Source: Variovorax sp. Root411 (GTDB taxonomy: Bacteria; Pseudomonadota; Gammaproteobacteria; Burkholderiales; Burkholderiaceae_C). Taken from it: a stretch of DNA of 64,000 bases. Under the pieces are notes generated by a model that ran no database searches, was not told where the DNA came from, and saw only the letters and a list, made by a program, of their open reading frames with translations. A program made the position numbers and the translations under genes. This document shows positions 34,668 through 42,909 of the stretch, one piece after another; positions within the stretch are counted from its first letter, which is position 1, and every line of letters begins with the position of its first letter. Where the stretch lies: NCBI RefSeq assembly GCF_001425205.1, contig NZ_LMDW01000020.1, positions 136,628-200,627 of the forward strand, in the 5' to 3' direction.

Positions 34668-36002
34668 TCAGGCAACGCCGCCATGCACCAGCCGCTCGAA
34701 CACATCCTCCGTTCCCATCTGCCCGCCTTTCAGCATGATCTCCATGCCGTCGAGCTTCGCGTCGTCGCTGTGGACCCTGCACAGCGACGCGCCCGCGCCC
34801 ATGTCGGCGACATAGGACAGGCCCCACGCGTCGAGCGCCTGCACACCGTGGCTGGAGGTGTCCCCGCCGGCAATACCGATGCGTTTCAGAGGCGTTGTAG
34901 CCAACACTCTTGAAAGCAGATCGCCACCAGCGCGTGCAAGGGCCTGTGCATCCAGTCCGTCGCCTGGCGGCATGGAGTCAGGCGTGCGGGTGCAGGCCAG
35001 TACGTTGCGCCCGCGCGTGAGGCCTTGGGTGATCGCGTCGGCGTGAGTTGCCAGGGCGGCCGTGTCGCGCTGCGCCAGCTTGGCTGCATCGAGCCACACG
35101 ATGTCGAAAGACGACGCCGCCGCCACTTGCCGCGCGGTCACCGGCGACAAGCTGCCGGCCAGCACGAACACGGGGCCTTGCGCGGGTGTCACGCCCGCTT
35201 GCCCGAGCGCTGCATCACCGCGTGCCTCGCGCGACGCAGGCATGGCCATTGCCAGCGCGTCCACCACGCTGCTCGGACCGACTGCGAGCAAGGTCGAATT
35301 CTGCGCATGCGCCCACAGCACATCGCCGATGGCTGCAAGTTGCGATGCATCCGCCACGTCGAACAGCACGGCGTCGGCGAGGGGCGGCGAGTGCAGTGCC
35401 TGCCGCAGCATGGGGTCGAGCGCGCCGCTGCCGTGCGATGCCGCCGTGAACGGCATGGAGCGCACATCCGCCAGCCCTTGCTTCGAGAGGTGCACGCGCA
35501 GATCGGCCTCGTCCATCGGCGTCACCGGGTGCCGGCTCATCGTCGGATGCCGGTCGATGCGAAACACCTCGCCGCCGCTTCCCGCCGCCGCGAACAGGTT
35601 GCCGAACAGGCAATAGCGGCCCAGGTTGGGCTGCCCGCCGACGATGGCTGTCCACGGCTGCTGGACGGCAGCGCGCAGCACGTGCACCGCCGCGCCGATC
35701 GAGCCGATGTGCGGCGCGCTGTCGAAGGTCGAACAGGTCTTGTAGTGCAGCACGCGCGCGCCGAGCGAGCGGAACAATGCCGCCACCGGGCGCAGCTCCG
35801 CCTGCATTTCCTCGGGCGACATTGCACGCGCCGCGCCCGCGATGCCAAGCACGTCCAACGAGCCCGCACGTTCGAGCCGCGCCGCATCGGGCGTCTTCAG
35901 GAACAGCAGCGCACGCAGCCCCGCGCGCGCTGCGGTGCCGAGGGTGTCCGTCGCGCCGGTGAAATCGTCGCCGTAGTAGACGACTGCCGGAGACGGCCTC
36001 AT
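34668..36002 (-). CDS. DUF1537 four-carbon acid sugar kinase-family protein
   Basis: 444 residues from ATG at 36000-36002, overlapping the RuBisCO-like stop by ATGA; codons further upstream in this frame are shadow sequence. The N-terminal domain has VVYYGDDFTGATDTLGTAAR (DDFTGA motif), and the C-terminal nucleotide-binding domain has RIGIAGGDTSSHGVQALDAW and VADMGAGASLCRV. Characterised relatives phosphorylate sugar acids (3-oxo-tetronate kinase OtnK, D-threonate kinase, 3-oxo-isoapionate kinase OiaK). Coupling to a RuBisCO-like protein makes the OiaK-like role most attractive: phosphorylate a branched or oxo sugar acid before C-C cleavage. The true substrate is unproved. Confidence 0.87.
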   Translation of the reverse strand: MRPSPAVVYYGDDFTGATDTLGTAARAGLRALLFLKTPDAARLERAGSLDVLGIAGAARAMSPEEMQAELRPVAALFRSLGARVLHYKTCSTFDSAPHIGSIGAAVHVLRAAVQQPWTAIVGGQPNLGRYCLFGNLFAAAGSGGEVFRIDRHPTMSRHPVTPMDEADLRVHLSKQGLADVRSMPFTAASHGSGALDPMLRQALHSPPLADAVLFDVADASQLAAIGDVLWAHAQNSTLLAVGPSSVVDALAMAMPASREARGDAALGQAGVTPAQGPVFVLAGSLSPVTARQVAAASSFDIVWLDAAKLAQRDTAALATHADAITQGLTRGRNVLACTRTPDSMPPGDGLDAQALARAGGDLLSRVLATTPLKRIGIAGGDTSSHGVQALDAWGLSYVADMGAGASLCRVHSDDAKLDGMEIMLKGGQMGTEDVFERLVHGGVA

Positions 36003-37276
36003 GGCTTGCCGAAGAAGGCGAGGGCGCGTGCCAGCTCGGGCTGGTCCTTCGCGGCATCCGTCAGAGACGCGCCCGCGCGCGCGGCAGACCAGGCCTGCCG
36101 GATGCTCGTGACGCCCGCGGCGGCGCCGTCGGGGTGCGCGAGGATGCCGCCGCCGGCCATGAAGAGCAGGTCGTCGCTGTCGATGGCCCGCCACGTCGCA
36201 GGCACGGTGCCGGCCCACTGGCCAGACGAGAACGCCGGCATCACGCGGTCGTCCGCCGCATCGGTCAGCGGGGTGAAGCAGTCCTGTGCCGATTCGATGA
36301 CTTCGCTATCGGGTTGCGAGAACTTGCCTTGCAGCCCATGCACGTGCATGTGGTCCACGCCCGCCAGCCGCCACAGCGTTTGATAGGCCTGGAACGAAAT
36401 ACCCAGCAGCGGGTGCCGCGACAGCGCGCCGTATCCGTTTCGGTGCCCGTGCAGCGCCAGCCCCGTGTGCCGCCGCAGCGTCTGGATGCCCGAATGCCCG
36501 CACCAGTTCAGGCTCGCCATCACGCACGAGCCGCCTTCGCGCTCGACGAGGTCGGCATGCCGCTTCATCGCATCGGTCTCGTCGGTGATGTTGAACGCCA
36601 CCATCACGTGCCTGCCGGTGCGCTCCCGGTGCGCGCGCACGACGGCCATCACGGCCGGCACGCGCTCGGCCAGCGGGGCGTGCGTGGGGTCGGCGCAGAC
36701 CTCGTCGTCCTTGATGAAGTCGACGCCCGCGGCACAGAGGCGGCCGACGAGTTCGGCGGTCTCCGCGGCCGAGAGCCCGACGTTCGGCTTGATGATGGTG
36801 CCGACCAGCGCGCCGCTGGCCACGCCGGTCGCGCGGCGCGTGCCGGCAATGCCCACGCGCGGCATCTCGAACTGCGCGCGGTACGCAGCAGGCACCTGCA
36901 GCGATTCGAGCCGCAGCCCTGTCACCTCGCCCAGGTCGTACAGATTGCCCGACACGGTCGCCGCCAGCGTTGGCAGGTTCGCGCCGATGTTCGCCACCGG
37001 AAACGCGATGTCGACATGCGCGCGGCGCCACGGTCCCTTTGTGCCCTTGCGTTCGAGCAGCGCATTGGGCAGCGAAGGCGCGCCGGCCGGTTCGAGCTCG
37101 GTGATCGCCTCGACCGTCGCCCGCGCCCGCTCGCGCAGCGCATCGGTTTCGCCTTCCACGCGCGTGAAGGTGCCGCACGATTGCTCGCCCGCCATCACCT
37201 CGGCCACGGCGGCCAGGTCGTGCGGCGTCTCGATCAGGTACCGCGCGCGGATGCGTTCAGACGCCATCGCGCTCAC
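35999..37276 (-). CDS. RuBisCO-like protein (form IV), probably catalytic
   Basis: 425 residues from GTG at 37276 (GTGA overlap with the VOC stop) or 422 from ATG at 37267. Residues matching RuBisCO active-site positions are present: Lys163 in GTIIKPNVGL (K175 site), Lys189 with Asp190-Asp191-Glu192 in DFIKDDE (carbamylated Lys and Mg ligands), His278 in LALHGHRNGYGA (H294), Lys318 in HGLQGKF (loop 6) and the phosphate-binding MAGGGILAHPDG. The N-terminal domain is divergent. This pattern fits RuBisCO-like enzymes of sugar-acid catabolism such as OiaX/OiaT (3-oxo-isoapionate-4-phosphate decarboxylase or hydrolase), not a CO2-fixing enzyme. It is flanked by VOC and DUF1537 kinase genes. Confidence 0.9.
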   Translation of the reverse strand: MSAMASERIRARYLIETPHDLAAVAEVMAGEQSCGTFTRVEGETDALRERARATVEAITELEPAGAPSLPNALLERKGTKGPWRRAHVDIAFPVANIGANLPTLAATVSGNLYDLGEVTGLRLESLQVPAAYRAQFEMPRVGIAGTRRATGVASGALVGTIIKPNVGLSAAETAELVGRLCAAGVDFIKDDEVCADPTHAPLAERVPAVMAVVRAHRERTGRHVMVAFNITDETDAMKRHADLVEREGGSCVMASLNWCGHSGIQTLRRHTGLALHGHRNGYGALSRHPLLGISFQAYQTLWRLAGVDHMHVHGLQGKFSQPDSEVIESAQDCFTPLTDAADDRVMPAFSSGQWAGTVPATWRAIDSDDLLFMAGGGILAHPDGAAAGVTSIRQAWSAARAGASLTDAAKDQPELARALAFFGKP

Positions 37277-37812
37277 AGCTTGCTCAGGTCGGGAAAGGGC
37301 CGCACCGGCTCGCTGCCGTCCCAGCCTTCCGACGCGCTGCGGATCAGGTCGAACATCCTGCCTTTCGGCCCTGCCACTTCAGACAGCTCGATGACGGTGC
37401 CCGGGTGGTATTCGGTGTCGAAGTAGATGAAGCGCCCGCGCTCGCCCACCTCGCCACTCATCACGGGCTTGAAGCCCTGCGCGGTGAGGCGTGTGAGGTC
37501 GGCGTCGTAGTCGGCGGTCCAGTAGGCGACGTGCTGCAGCCCGGTGCGGCCGGCCTGGAGGAAATCGCGGTACATCGAGGGCACGTCGTTGCGCGTCTGG
37601 ATCAGCTCGACCTGCACGTAGCCCGAGTTGGCCAGCGCCACCGAGTTGTGCGGTTCGTGCGCCTCGCCGTTGTAGCGGTAGTTCTTGATGGGCACCTTGG
37701 GGTTGTAGAACCAGGGGCCCACGCCGAGCTTGGTGCTCCAGTAGGCCATGGCGGCTTCGATGTCGTGCACGACATAGCCCAGTTGGCGGATCTCGCCGAG
37801 GAATCGACTCAT
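37273..37812 (-). CDS. VOC-superfamily (glyoxalase-like) protein of the RuBisCO-like operon
   Basis: 179 residues with two betaalphabetabetabeta units: LGEIRQLGYVVHDIEAAMAY, WSTKLGVGPWF, YVQVELIQTRND and then GLQHVAYWTADYD, GRFIYFDTEYHPGTVIEL. Metal-binding residues of the VOC fold (His in LQHVAYW, Glu in VELIQ, His/Glu near EYHPGTVIE) are plausible. Such proteins act as isomerases, epimerases or lyases with a divalent metal. It overlaps the RuBisCO-like start by 4 bp, so it likely supplies or removes an isomer in the same pathway. This is inferred from position only. Confidence 0.85.
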   Translation of the reverse strand: MSRFLGEIRQLGYVVHDIEAAMAYWSTKLGVGPWFYNPKVPIKNYRYNGEAHEPHNSVALANSGYVQVELIQTRNDVPSMYRDFLQAGRTGLQHVAYWTADYDADLTRLTAQGFKPVMSGEVGERGRFIYFDTEYHPGTVIELSEVAGPKGRMFDLIRSASEGWDGSEPVRPFPDLSKL

Positions 37813-37852
37813 TGCGGTTGGCTCCGTGGATGTTGTGAGTGTGTTGTTGTGT

Positions 37853-39748
37853 TCAGAATTTCAGGAACCCGGTCGAGAACCACGGGAACGCGGCCACGAT
37901 CACCAGGCCGACCAGCATCGCGGCGATGTAGCCCCAGATGTGCTTGATGCCTTCATCGGGGTTGACCTTGCTCACGGCGCACGCGCCGTAGTAGCCCACG
38001 CCGAAGGGCGGCGCGAACAGGCCGATGCCCATCGCGAAGATGACGACCATGGCGTAGTGCACCTCGTGTACGCCCGCGGCCTTGGCAATGGGAAACAGCA
38101 ACGGCCCGAACAGCACGATGGCCGGAATGCCCTCGAGCACGCTGCCCAGCACGATGAAGGCGACGATCGATACCGCCAGGAAGCCGTAGGCACCGCCGGG
38201 CAGCGTGCCCATGACGCGCGCCAGGTCTTGCGAGAAGCCCGACTGCGTGAGGCCCCAGGCCATGGCGGTGGCACAGCCGACGATGAAGATGATGGCGCCC
38301 GAGAGCGACGCGGTGTCCACCAGCATCGGCTTGATCCGCTTCCAGTCGAACTGCCGGTACACGACCAGGCCGACGATGGCCGAGTAGACGATGCCGATGG
38401 TCGACACCTCGGTGGCGGTGGCCACGCCCTCGACCACGGCGGCGCGGATCACGAAGGGCAGCAGCACCGCGGGCAGCGCGACCATCAGCAGCTTGCCGAT
38501 CTCGCGCTTGCTGTAGCGCTGCACGCCGCTCAGGTCTTCGCGCCGGTAGCGCCACCACACGACCGCGCACAGGGCGGCGCCCAGCACCACGGCCGGCAGC
38601 AGGCCGCCGGTGAACAGCGCGGCAATCGAGATGCCGGTGACCGAGCCGATGGTGATGAGCACGATCGACGGCGGAATGGTCTCGGTCTGCGCGCCGGTGG
38701 CCGACAGCAGCGCAACGAGGTCGCCGGGCTTGGCGCCGCGCTTGACCATCTCGGGGAACAGCACAGGCGCAATGGCCGCCATGTCGGCGATCTTCGAGCC
38801 CGAGATGCCCGACACCAGGTACATCGCGCCGATCAGCACGTACGAGAGGCCGCCGCGCACGTGGCCCAGCAGGCTCGCCAGGAACTGGATCATGGCGCGC
38901 GCCATGCCGGTCATCTCAATCAGCGCACCCAGGAAGATGAAGAGCGGCACCGCGAGCAGGATCAGGTGCGACATGCCTTCATCGAGCCGCCCGACCATCA
39001 CCAGCAGCGGCGTGCGCGTGGTGAGCGCGAGGTAGCCGAAGGTGACCAGCGCGAAAGAGAACGCAATGGGCACGCCCGACAGCACCGTGGCCGCCACGAT
39101 GACCACGAAGAAGATCACGAGGTTGAACTTGCCGAGCGTGGCGAACAGCGGCGCCGCAAGCCAGAAGGCGCCGACCAGCGCGGCCATGCCGAGCAACGCG
39201 ACCGCGATCTGCCGGCCCGTGCACACACGCAAGAGACGCAGCAGCGCCATCGCCAGCATGATGCCGACGCCGGCCGGAATGGCCGCGGCGCGCCACGCGT
39301 TGCTGATTTCCAGCGCGGGGGTGACGATGAACGACTCCTCGTGCGCGTAGTCGATCGACGGCCAGATGATGAGCACCAGGAACGCGACCGATGCGGCGAT
39401 GGCGAAGGCGTCGAGCATGGCGCGGGTGTGCGGCTGCACCTTCTGCACCAGCGCGGTCATGCGCATGTGCTCGCCGCGCCGCAGCGCCACCACGGCGCCG
39501 AGCATCGACAGCCACAGGAAGAGGATGGACGCGAGTTCGTCCGACCACACCAACGGCGCATGGAACACGTAGCGCGACACCACGCCGGCGAACAGCACGC
39601 AGATCTCGGCCAGCACCAGCAGCGCGGCCACGGCTTCGACAGCGCCGCCTATCAACCGGTCGGCGCGCGAGGCGATGCCGCTCAGCGGGTTGGCCGATGC
39701 GCCGGCGCCTGCGAAAGAGGCGGCCTCGAAAGTCGATTCATGCACCAT
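37853..39748 (-). CDS. Fused TRAP transporter permease (DctQ-DctM)
   Basis: 631 residues. Residues ~30-200 form the small four-helix DctQ part (LLVLAEICVLFAGVVSRYVF, LASILFLWLSMLGAVVALRR, GEHMRMT). A linker helix leads to the DctM part with ~12 membrane segments (SGVPIAFSFALVTFGYLALT, GLSYVLIGAMYLVSGISGSK, SATGAQTETIPPSIVLI). The fusion is common in TRAP systems. It imports an organic acid with Na+ or H+, fed by the DctP protein encoded 6 bp upstream. The cargo is probably the substrate of the kinase/RuBisCO-like pathway. Confidence 0.93.
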   Translation of the reverse strand: MVHESTFEAASFAGAGASANPLSGIASRADRLIGGAVEAVAALLVLAEICVLFAGVVSRYVFHAPLVWSDELASILFLWLSMLGAVVALRRGEHMRMTALVQKVQPHTRAMLDAFAIAASVAFLVLIIWPSIDYAHEESFIVTPALEISNAWRAAAIPAGVGIMLAMALLRLLRVCTGRQIAVALLGMAALVGAFWLAAPLFATLGKFNLVIFFVVIVAATVLSGVPIAFSFALVTFGYLALTTRTPLLVMVGRLDEGMSHLILLAVPLFIFLGALIEMTGMARAMIQFLASLLGHVRGGLSYVLIGAMYLVSGISGSKIADMAAIAPVLFPEMVKRGAKPGDLVALLSATGAQTETIPPSIVLITIGSVTGISIAALFTGGLLPAVVLGAALCAVVWWRYRREDLSGVQRYSKREIGKLLMVALPAVLLPFVIRAAVVEGVATATEVSTIGIVYSAIVGLVVYRQFDWKRIKPMLVDTASLSGAIIFIVGCATAMAWGLTQSGFSQDLARVMGTLPGGAYGFLAVSIVAFIVLGSVLEGIPAIVLFGPLLFPIAKAAGVHEVHYAMVVIFAMGIGLFAPPFGVGYYGACAVSKVNPDEGIKHIWGYIAAMLVGLVIVAAFPWFSTGFLKF

Positions 39749-39754
39749 GGGTGA

Positions 39755-40774
39755 TCAGGCCAGCTTGCCGACGGCGCCTTCGAGCAGCGCCCAGGCCTCG
39801 GGGCCGAAGCGGCCCTTCCATTCGCCGTAGAAGCCGGACTCGCGCAGCTTGGCGCGGAAGCTGTCGGCGGTCGGGCGGTTGATGGTCAGGCCCTTGGCCT
39901 GCAGATCGCCGACGACCGATTCGTTGAGCTTCCTGATGTCTTCGCGCTGCTGCATGCCGGCGTCGTTGATGGCGCGCGCCACGATGGTCTTCAGGTCGTC
40001 GGGCAGGGCGTCCCAGGCGCGGCCATTGGCAACGAACCAGTAGCCGTCCCAGATGTGGTTGGTGAGCGAGCAGAACTTCTGCACCTCGAACAGCTTGGCC
40101 ACCTGGATGATGGGCAGCGGGTTTTCCTGCGCGTCGACGATCTTCGTCTGCAGCGCGGAATACACCTCGCTGAACTGCAGGCTGGCTGGGGCGGCGCCCA
40201 GGCCCTTGAACATCGAGATCGACAGCGGGCTGACGGGCACGCGGATCTTCAGGCCGTCCATGTCCTTGGCGTTCGTGACCGCGGCCTTGCTGCTGGTGGT
40301 CTGGCGAAAGCCGTTGTCCCACATCTTCTCGAAGGCGTAGAGGCGCGACTTGGCGATGGCGCCGCGCACATGCGCACCGAGCTTGCCGTCCATCGCGCCC
40401 CACACCTGGTTGTAGTCGCTGAACGCGAAGCCCACCGCGTTGATGGCGGCCACCGGCACCAGCGTGGCAATGACGAGCGCCGAGGGCGTGAAGAACTCGA
40501 TGCCGCCCGCTCGCACCTGGGCCAGCATGTCGGTGTCGCCGCCGAGCTGGTTGTTCGGAAAGATCTTGATCTCGACCCGGCCTTTTGTTTCCTTGGCGAT
40601 GCGGTCGGCCGCCTCCTGCGCACGGATGTTCAGCGGGTGGCTCAGTGGCAGGTTGTTGCCGTACTTGTACGAGAACTCCGCGGCCCGTGCGATGCGCGGC
40701 ACGGCCGACACGATGCCGGCGGCGGGGAGGGCGGAAAGCGTGCGCAGGGCACTGCGGCGGGTCAGTGATGTCAT
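39755..40774 (-). CDS. TRAP transporter periplasmic solute-binding protein (DctP type)
   Basis: 339 residues from ATG at 40772-40774 (MTSLTRRSALRTLSALPAAG). The leader has a twin-Arg and a hydrophobic run ending IARAAE, a likely Tat signal. The mature protein shows YKYGNNLPLSHPLNIRAQEA, IFPNNQLGGDTDMLAQVRAG and the carboxylate-binding Arg in LKIRVPVSPLSISMFKGLGA, then FSEVYSALQTKIVDAQENP. That Arg implies a carboxylate ligand. It is the first gene of the minus-strand operon, with a good promoter just upstream. Confidence 0.93.
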   Translation of the reverse strand: MTSLTRRSALRTLSALPAAGIVSAVPRIARAAEFSYKYGNNLPLSHPLNIRAQEAADRIAKETKGRVEIKIFPNNQLGGDTDMLAQVRAGGIEFFTPSALVIATLVPVAAINAVGFAFSDYNQVWGAMDGKLGAHVRGAIAKSRLYAFEKMWDNGFRQTTSSKAAVTNAKDMDGLKIRVPVSPLSISMFKGLGAAPASLQFSEVYSALQTKIVDAQENPLPIIQVAKLFEVQKFCSLTNHIWDGYWFVANGRAWDALPDDLKTIVARAINDAGMQQREDIRKLNESVVGDLQAKGLTINRPTADSFRAKLRESGFYGEWKGRFGPEAWALLEGAVGKLA

Positions 40775-40815
40775 GTCTTTTGTCTCCAGGATCTTCGGAA
40801 TGCGGTTGATGCAAT

Positions 40816-40827
40816 CTGATGCATCAG
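40816..40827. promoter_or_regulatory. 12-bp perfect palindrome, candidate LacI-type operator
   Basis: CTGATGCATCAG is a perfect palindrome in the gap between the TRAP operon and the LacI-family gene. It lies just downstream of the predicted TRAP promoter start point, where a bound repressor would block transcription. Related sequence (GATGATGCATGC on the minus strand) recurs inside the promoter spacer. LacI-family operators are typically palindromes of this kind with a central CG or similar; binding is inferred. Confidence 0.65.
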
Positions 40828-40845
40828 TGGATTCAGGCCACAGCG

Positions 40846-40874
40846 AAGATAAAAGCATGCATCATCCGGGTCAA
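40846..40874 (-). promoter_or_regulatory. Sigma70-type promoter of the TRAP/RuBisCO-like operon
   Basis: Read on the minus strand: TTGACC (-35, complement of 40869-40874), a 17-bp spacer, then TATCTT (-10, complement of 40846-40851). It is about 72 bp upstream of the DctP start. The spacer holds a copy of the GATGCAT core also found in the operator palindrome. Confidence 0.6.
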
Positions 40875-40899
40875 ACTTGATCTTGATGGTTTTTGATGT

Positions 40900-41955
40900 A
40901 TGCCGGATGACCCTTCACCTCCCTCCGATGCGCGGCGCGCGCGCGTGGTGGACATCGCACGCGCGGCGCAGGTGTCGACCGCCACCGTCGACCGCGTGCT
41001 CAACCGGCGGCCCGGCGTGCGCGATGCCACGGTGCAGCGCGTGCTCAAGGCCGCGGGCGAGCTCGACTACCTGCCGGGGCCCGAGCTGTACGCGGCGCTC
41101 ACACCGCCGCCGCTGCGGCTGGTGTTCTTGCTGCCGGCGGGCACCAACCGCTTCATCCGCATGCTGGGCGACATGGTGGGCTATTCGCAGGAGCACTGGG
41201 CGCCTTTCAACGTGCAGTGCCGCACGGTGTTCATCGAGAGCTTCAATCCGCACGAACTGGCGCAGGCGCTGCGGCGCCACGGGCAACGCTGCGACGGCAT
41301 CGCGATGATGGCGCTGGAGCACCCGGCGGTGCGCGAGGCCGTGGCCGCGCTGGCGGCGCGCGGGCTGCCCGTGGTCACGCTGATTTCGGACCTGTCGAAC
41401 TCGGAGCGCGCGGCCTTCGTGGGGCTGGACAACCGTGCGGCCGGGCGCACGGCGGGCTACCTCATCGGGCGCTTCATCGGCGCGCGCACGGCCAAGGTCG
41501 CGCTCATTGCAGGCAGCCTGAGCTACAAGGCGCACGAGGAGCGCGAGGCCGGCTTCCTGCACGTCATCGAAGAGATGTTTCCGCGGCTCGAAGTGGTCGG
41601 CCTGCGCGAAGGGCAGGACGACGCCGACAAGAACCACCGCCAGACGCGCGCGCTACTGGAGCAGCACCCCGACATGGGCGGCATCTACAACATCGGTGGT
41701 GCGTCCGACGGCGTGGCGCGTGCGCTGAAGGAGGCGGGGCGCGAGCAGAAGGTGGTCTTCATCGGCCACGGGCTCACGCCCGACACGCGCGCGCTGCTGA
41801 TCGACGGCAGCATGGACGCGGTGATCACGCAGAGCCCGCACACCACGCTGATGAACTGCGTGCGCATCTTCACCAACCTGCGCGACAAGCGCGAAGCGCT
41901 GAGCGGCGTGGAGACGACGCGCAGCCAGGTGATCTTCAGGGAAAACCTGCCGTAG
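40900..41955 (+). CDS. LacI-family transcriptional regulator of the RuBisCO-like operon
   Basis: 351 residues. The HTH ARVVDIARAAQVSTATVDRV, LNRRPGVRDATVQRVLKAAG is at residues ~14-53, with the hinge region just after. The rest is a periplasmic-binding-protein-like sugar-sensing domain (RLVFLLPAGTNRFIRMLGDM, AFVGLDNRAAGRTAGYLIGR, GGIYNIGGASDGVARALKEA). The sensory part belongs to the ribose-binding-like group, which fits a sugar or sugar-acid effector. It is divergent from the TRAP operon with an operator-like palindrome between, and is its likely repressor. Confidence 0.92.
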   Translation: MPDDPSPPSDARRARVVDIARAAQVSTATVDRVLNRRPGVRDATVQRVLKAAGELDYLPGPELYAALTPPPLRLVFLLPAGTNRFIRMLGDMVGYSQEHWAPFNVQCRTVFIESFNPHELAQALRRHGQRCDGIAMMALEHPAVREAVAALAARGLPVVTLISDLSNSERAAFVGLDNRAAGRTAGYLIGRFIGARTAKVALIAGSLSYKAHEEREAGFLHVIEEMFPRLEVVGLREGQDDADKNHRQTRALLEQHPDMGGIYNIGGASDGVARALKEAGREQKVVFIGHGLTPDTRALLIDGSMDAVITQSPHTTLMNCVRIFTNLRDKREALSGVETTRSQVIFRENLP

Positions 41956-42058
41956 TTTTTTTCAGGACTCTGCCCGCCGCGAAGTGCCACAGCGCGGCGT
42001 AAAGCTGGCGGATGGCGTTGCCGAGATCGGTTTTCTTCGTCTTGTTGCTCGCCTGCAT
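41936..42058 (-). CDS. Possible small ORF downstream of alkB
   Basis: 40 codons from ATG at 42056-42058 (MQASNKTKKTDLGNAIRQLY), starting 5 bp after the alkB stop and overlapping the end of the convergent LacI gene by 20 bp. The N-terminal half is Lys/Asn-rich and unlike the surrounding shadow frames, and GGCGGGGTGA precedes the ATG. No family is recognised and it may not be translated. Confidence 0.25.
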   Translation of the reverse strand: MQASNKTKKTDLGNAIRQLYAALWHFAAGRVLKKTTAGFP

Positions 42059-42063
42059 GCGTG

Positions 42064-42747
42064 TCACCCCGCCTTGCGGAATGTGAGGTTGACGCGGATC
42101 GCGCCCAGCAGCGCATGCGGTTCGTCCTTCAGCGGCAGCACGCCGTGGTAGCGCAGCCGGTCTTCGCCACCCCAGACCACCACGTCGCCGTGCACCAGCG
42201 GAATGCGCGCCGCCTTGTCGCCGCGCGCGTGGCCGCCGAACAGGAACACGGCGGGCATGCCGAGCGACACCGAGACGATGGGGGCGCCGTAGTCGCGCTC
42301 GTCCTTGTCCTGGTGCAGCGACAGGCGTGCGCCGGGCGCGTAGCGGTTGACCAGGCAGGCGTCGGGTTCGAAGCCGTCGAAGCCGGCCGCCGAGGCCGCC
42401 TCGCCTGCCAGCCGCGTGAATGACTCGGGCATGGCGGGCCACGGCTTGCCGGTGTCGGGATCGGTGGCGCTGTAGCGGTAGCCGCGCCGGTCGCTGGTCC
42501 AGCCCAGCGCGCCGCAGTTGGTCAGCGCGACGGACATGGTGAAGCCGCCCGGCGTGACGAGGTGGCGGAACGAGGCGCGTTCCGCCAGCCCTTCGATGGC
42601 CGGCAGGAGCGCGTCGACGAAGGGAAGGGCGAAGCCGGGCAGCACGAAGGCCCCGGGCCCGAGTCGTTCGCGCCCCTCGCGCGGCGGGTCGTCGAACAGC
42701 GCGAGGGTGGCAGGCCTGCCCGCTCCGGAATTCGTCTTTGTGTTCAT
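42064..42747 (-). CDS. alkB: AlkB-type alpha-ketoglutarate-dependent DNA repair dioxygenase
   Basis: 227 residues. The Fe(II) site is visible as LSLHQDKDERDYGAP (His-x-Asp) and RYHGVLP (second His), with 2-oxoglutarate-binding RVNLTFR at the C-terminus; FVLPGFALP and TNCGALGWTSDRRGYRY are AlkB landmarks. The enzyme removes alkyl groups such as 1-methyladenine and 3-methylcytosine from DNA by oxidative demethylation. The length is close to the E. coli protein. There is no ada or other repair gene beside it. Confidence 0.93.
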   Translation of the reverse strand: MNTKTNSGAGRPATLALFDDPPREGRERLGPGAFVLPGFALPFVDALLPAIEGLAERASFRHLVTPGGFTMSVALTNCGALGWTSDRRGYRYSATDPDTGKPWPAMPESFTRLAGEAASAAGFDGFEPDACLVNRYAPGARLSLHQDKDERDYGAPIVSVSLGMPAVFLFGGHARGDKAARIPLVHGDVVVWGGEDRLRYHGVLPLKDEPHALLGAIRVNLTFRKAG

Positions 42748-42909
42748 GCCCCTCGATCTTTGCTGAAAAGCCGAGGCATGTGCCGGTCCCCCATATTCGA
42801 GGGATGCTGTTCGAGAGTGCTGCCTTTAGTCTCCGCGTGTCGGATGTTTGTAGTGCTTAGGGTTTCAATTCTTGGCACTGCGTTGCTAAAGGGGTAGGGT
42901 GTATTCATC

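Noticed and set aside
35999..37276. True CO2-fixing RuBisCO large subunit
   Set aside because: The N-terminal domain is divergent, there is no small subunit or phosphoribulokinase, and the operon context is sugar-acid uptake and phosphorylation.
37826..39754. 642-codon open frame opposite the TRAP permease
   Set aside because: Its His/Glu/Arg-rich sequence is the reverse complement of membrane helices, a known artefact.
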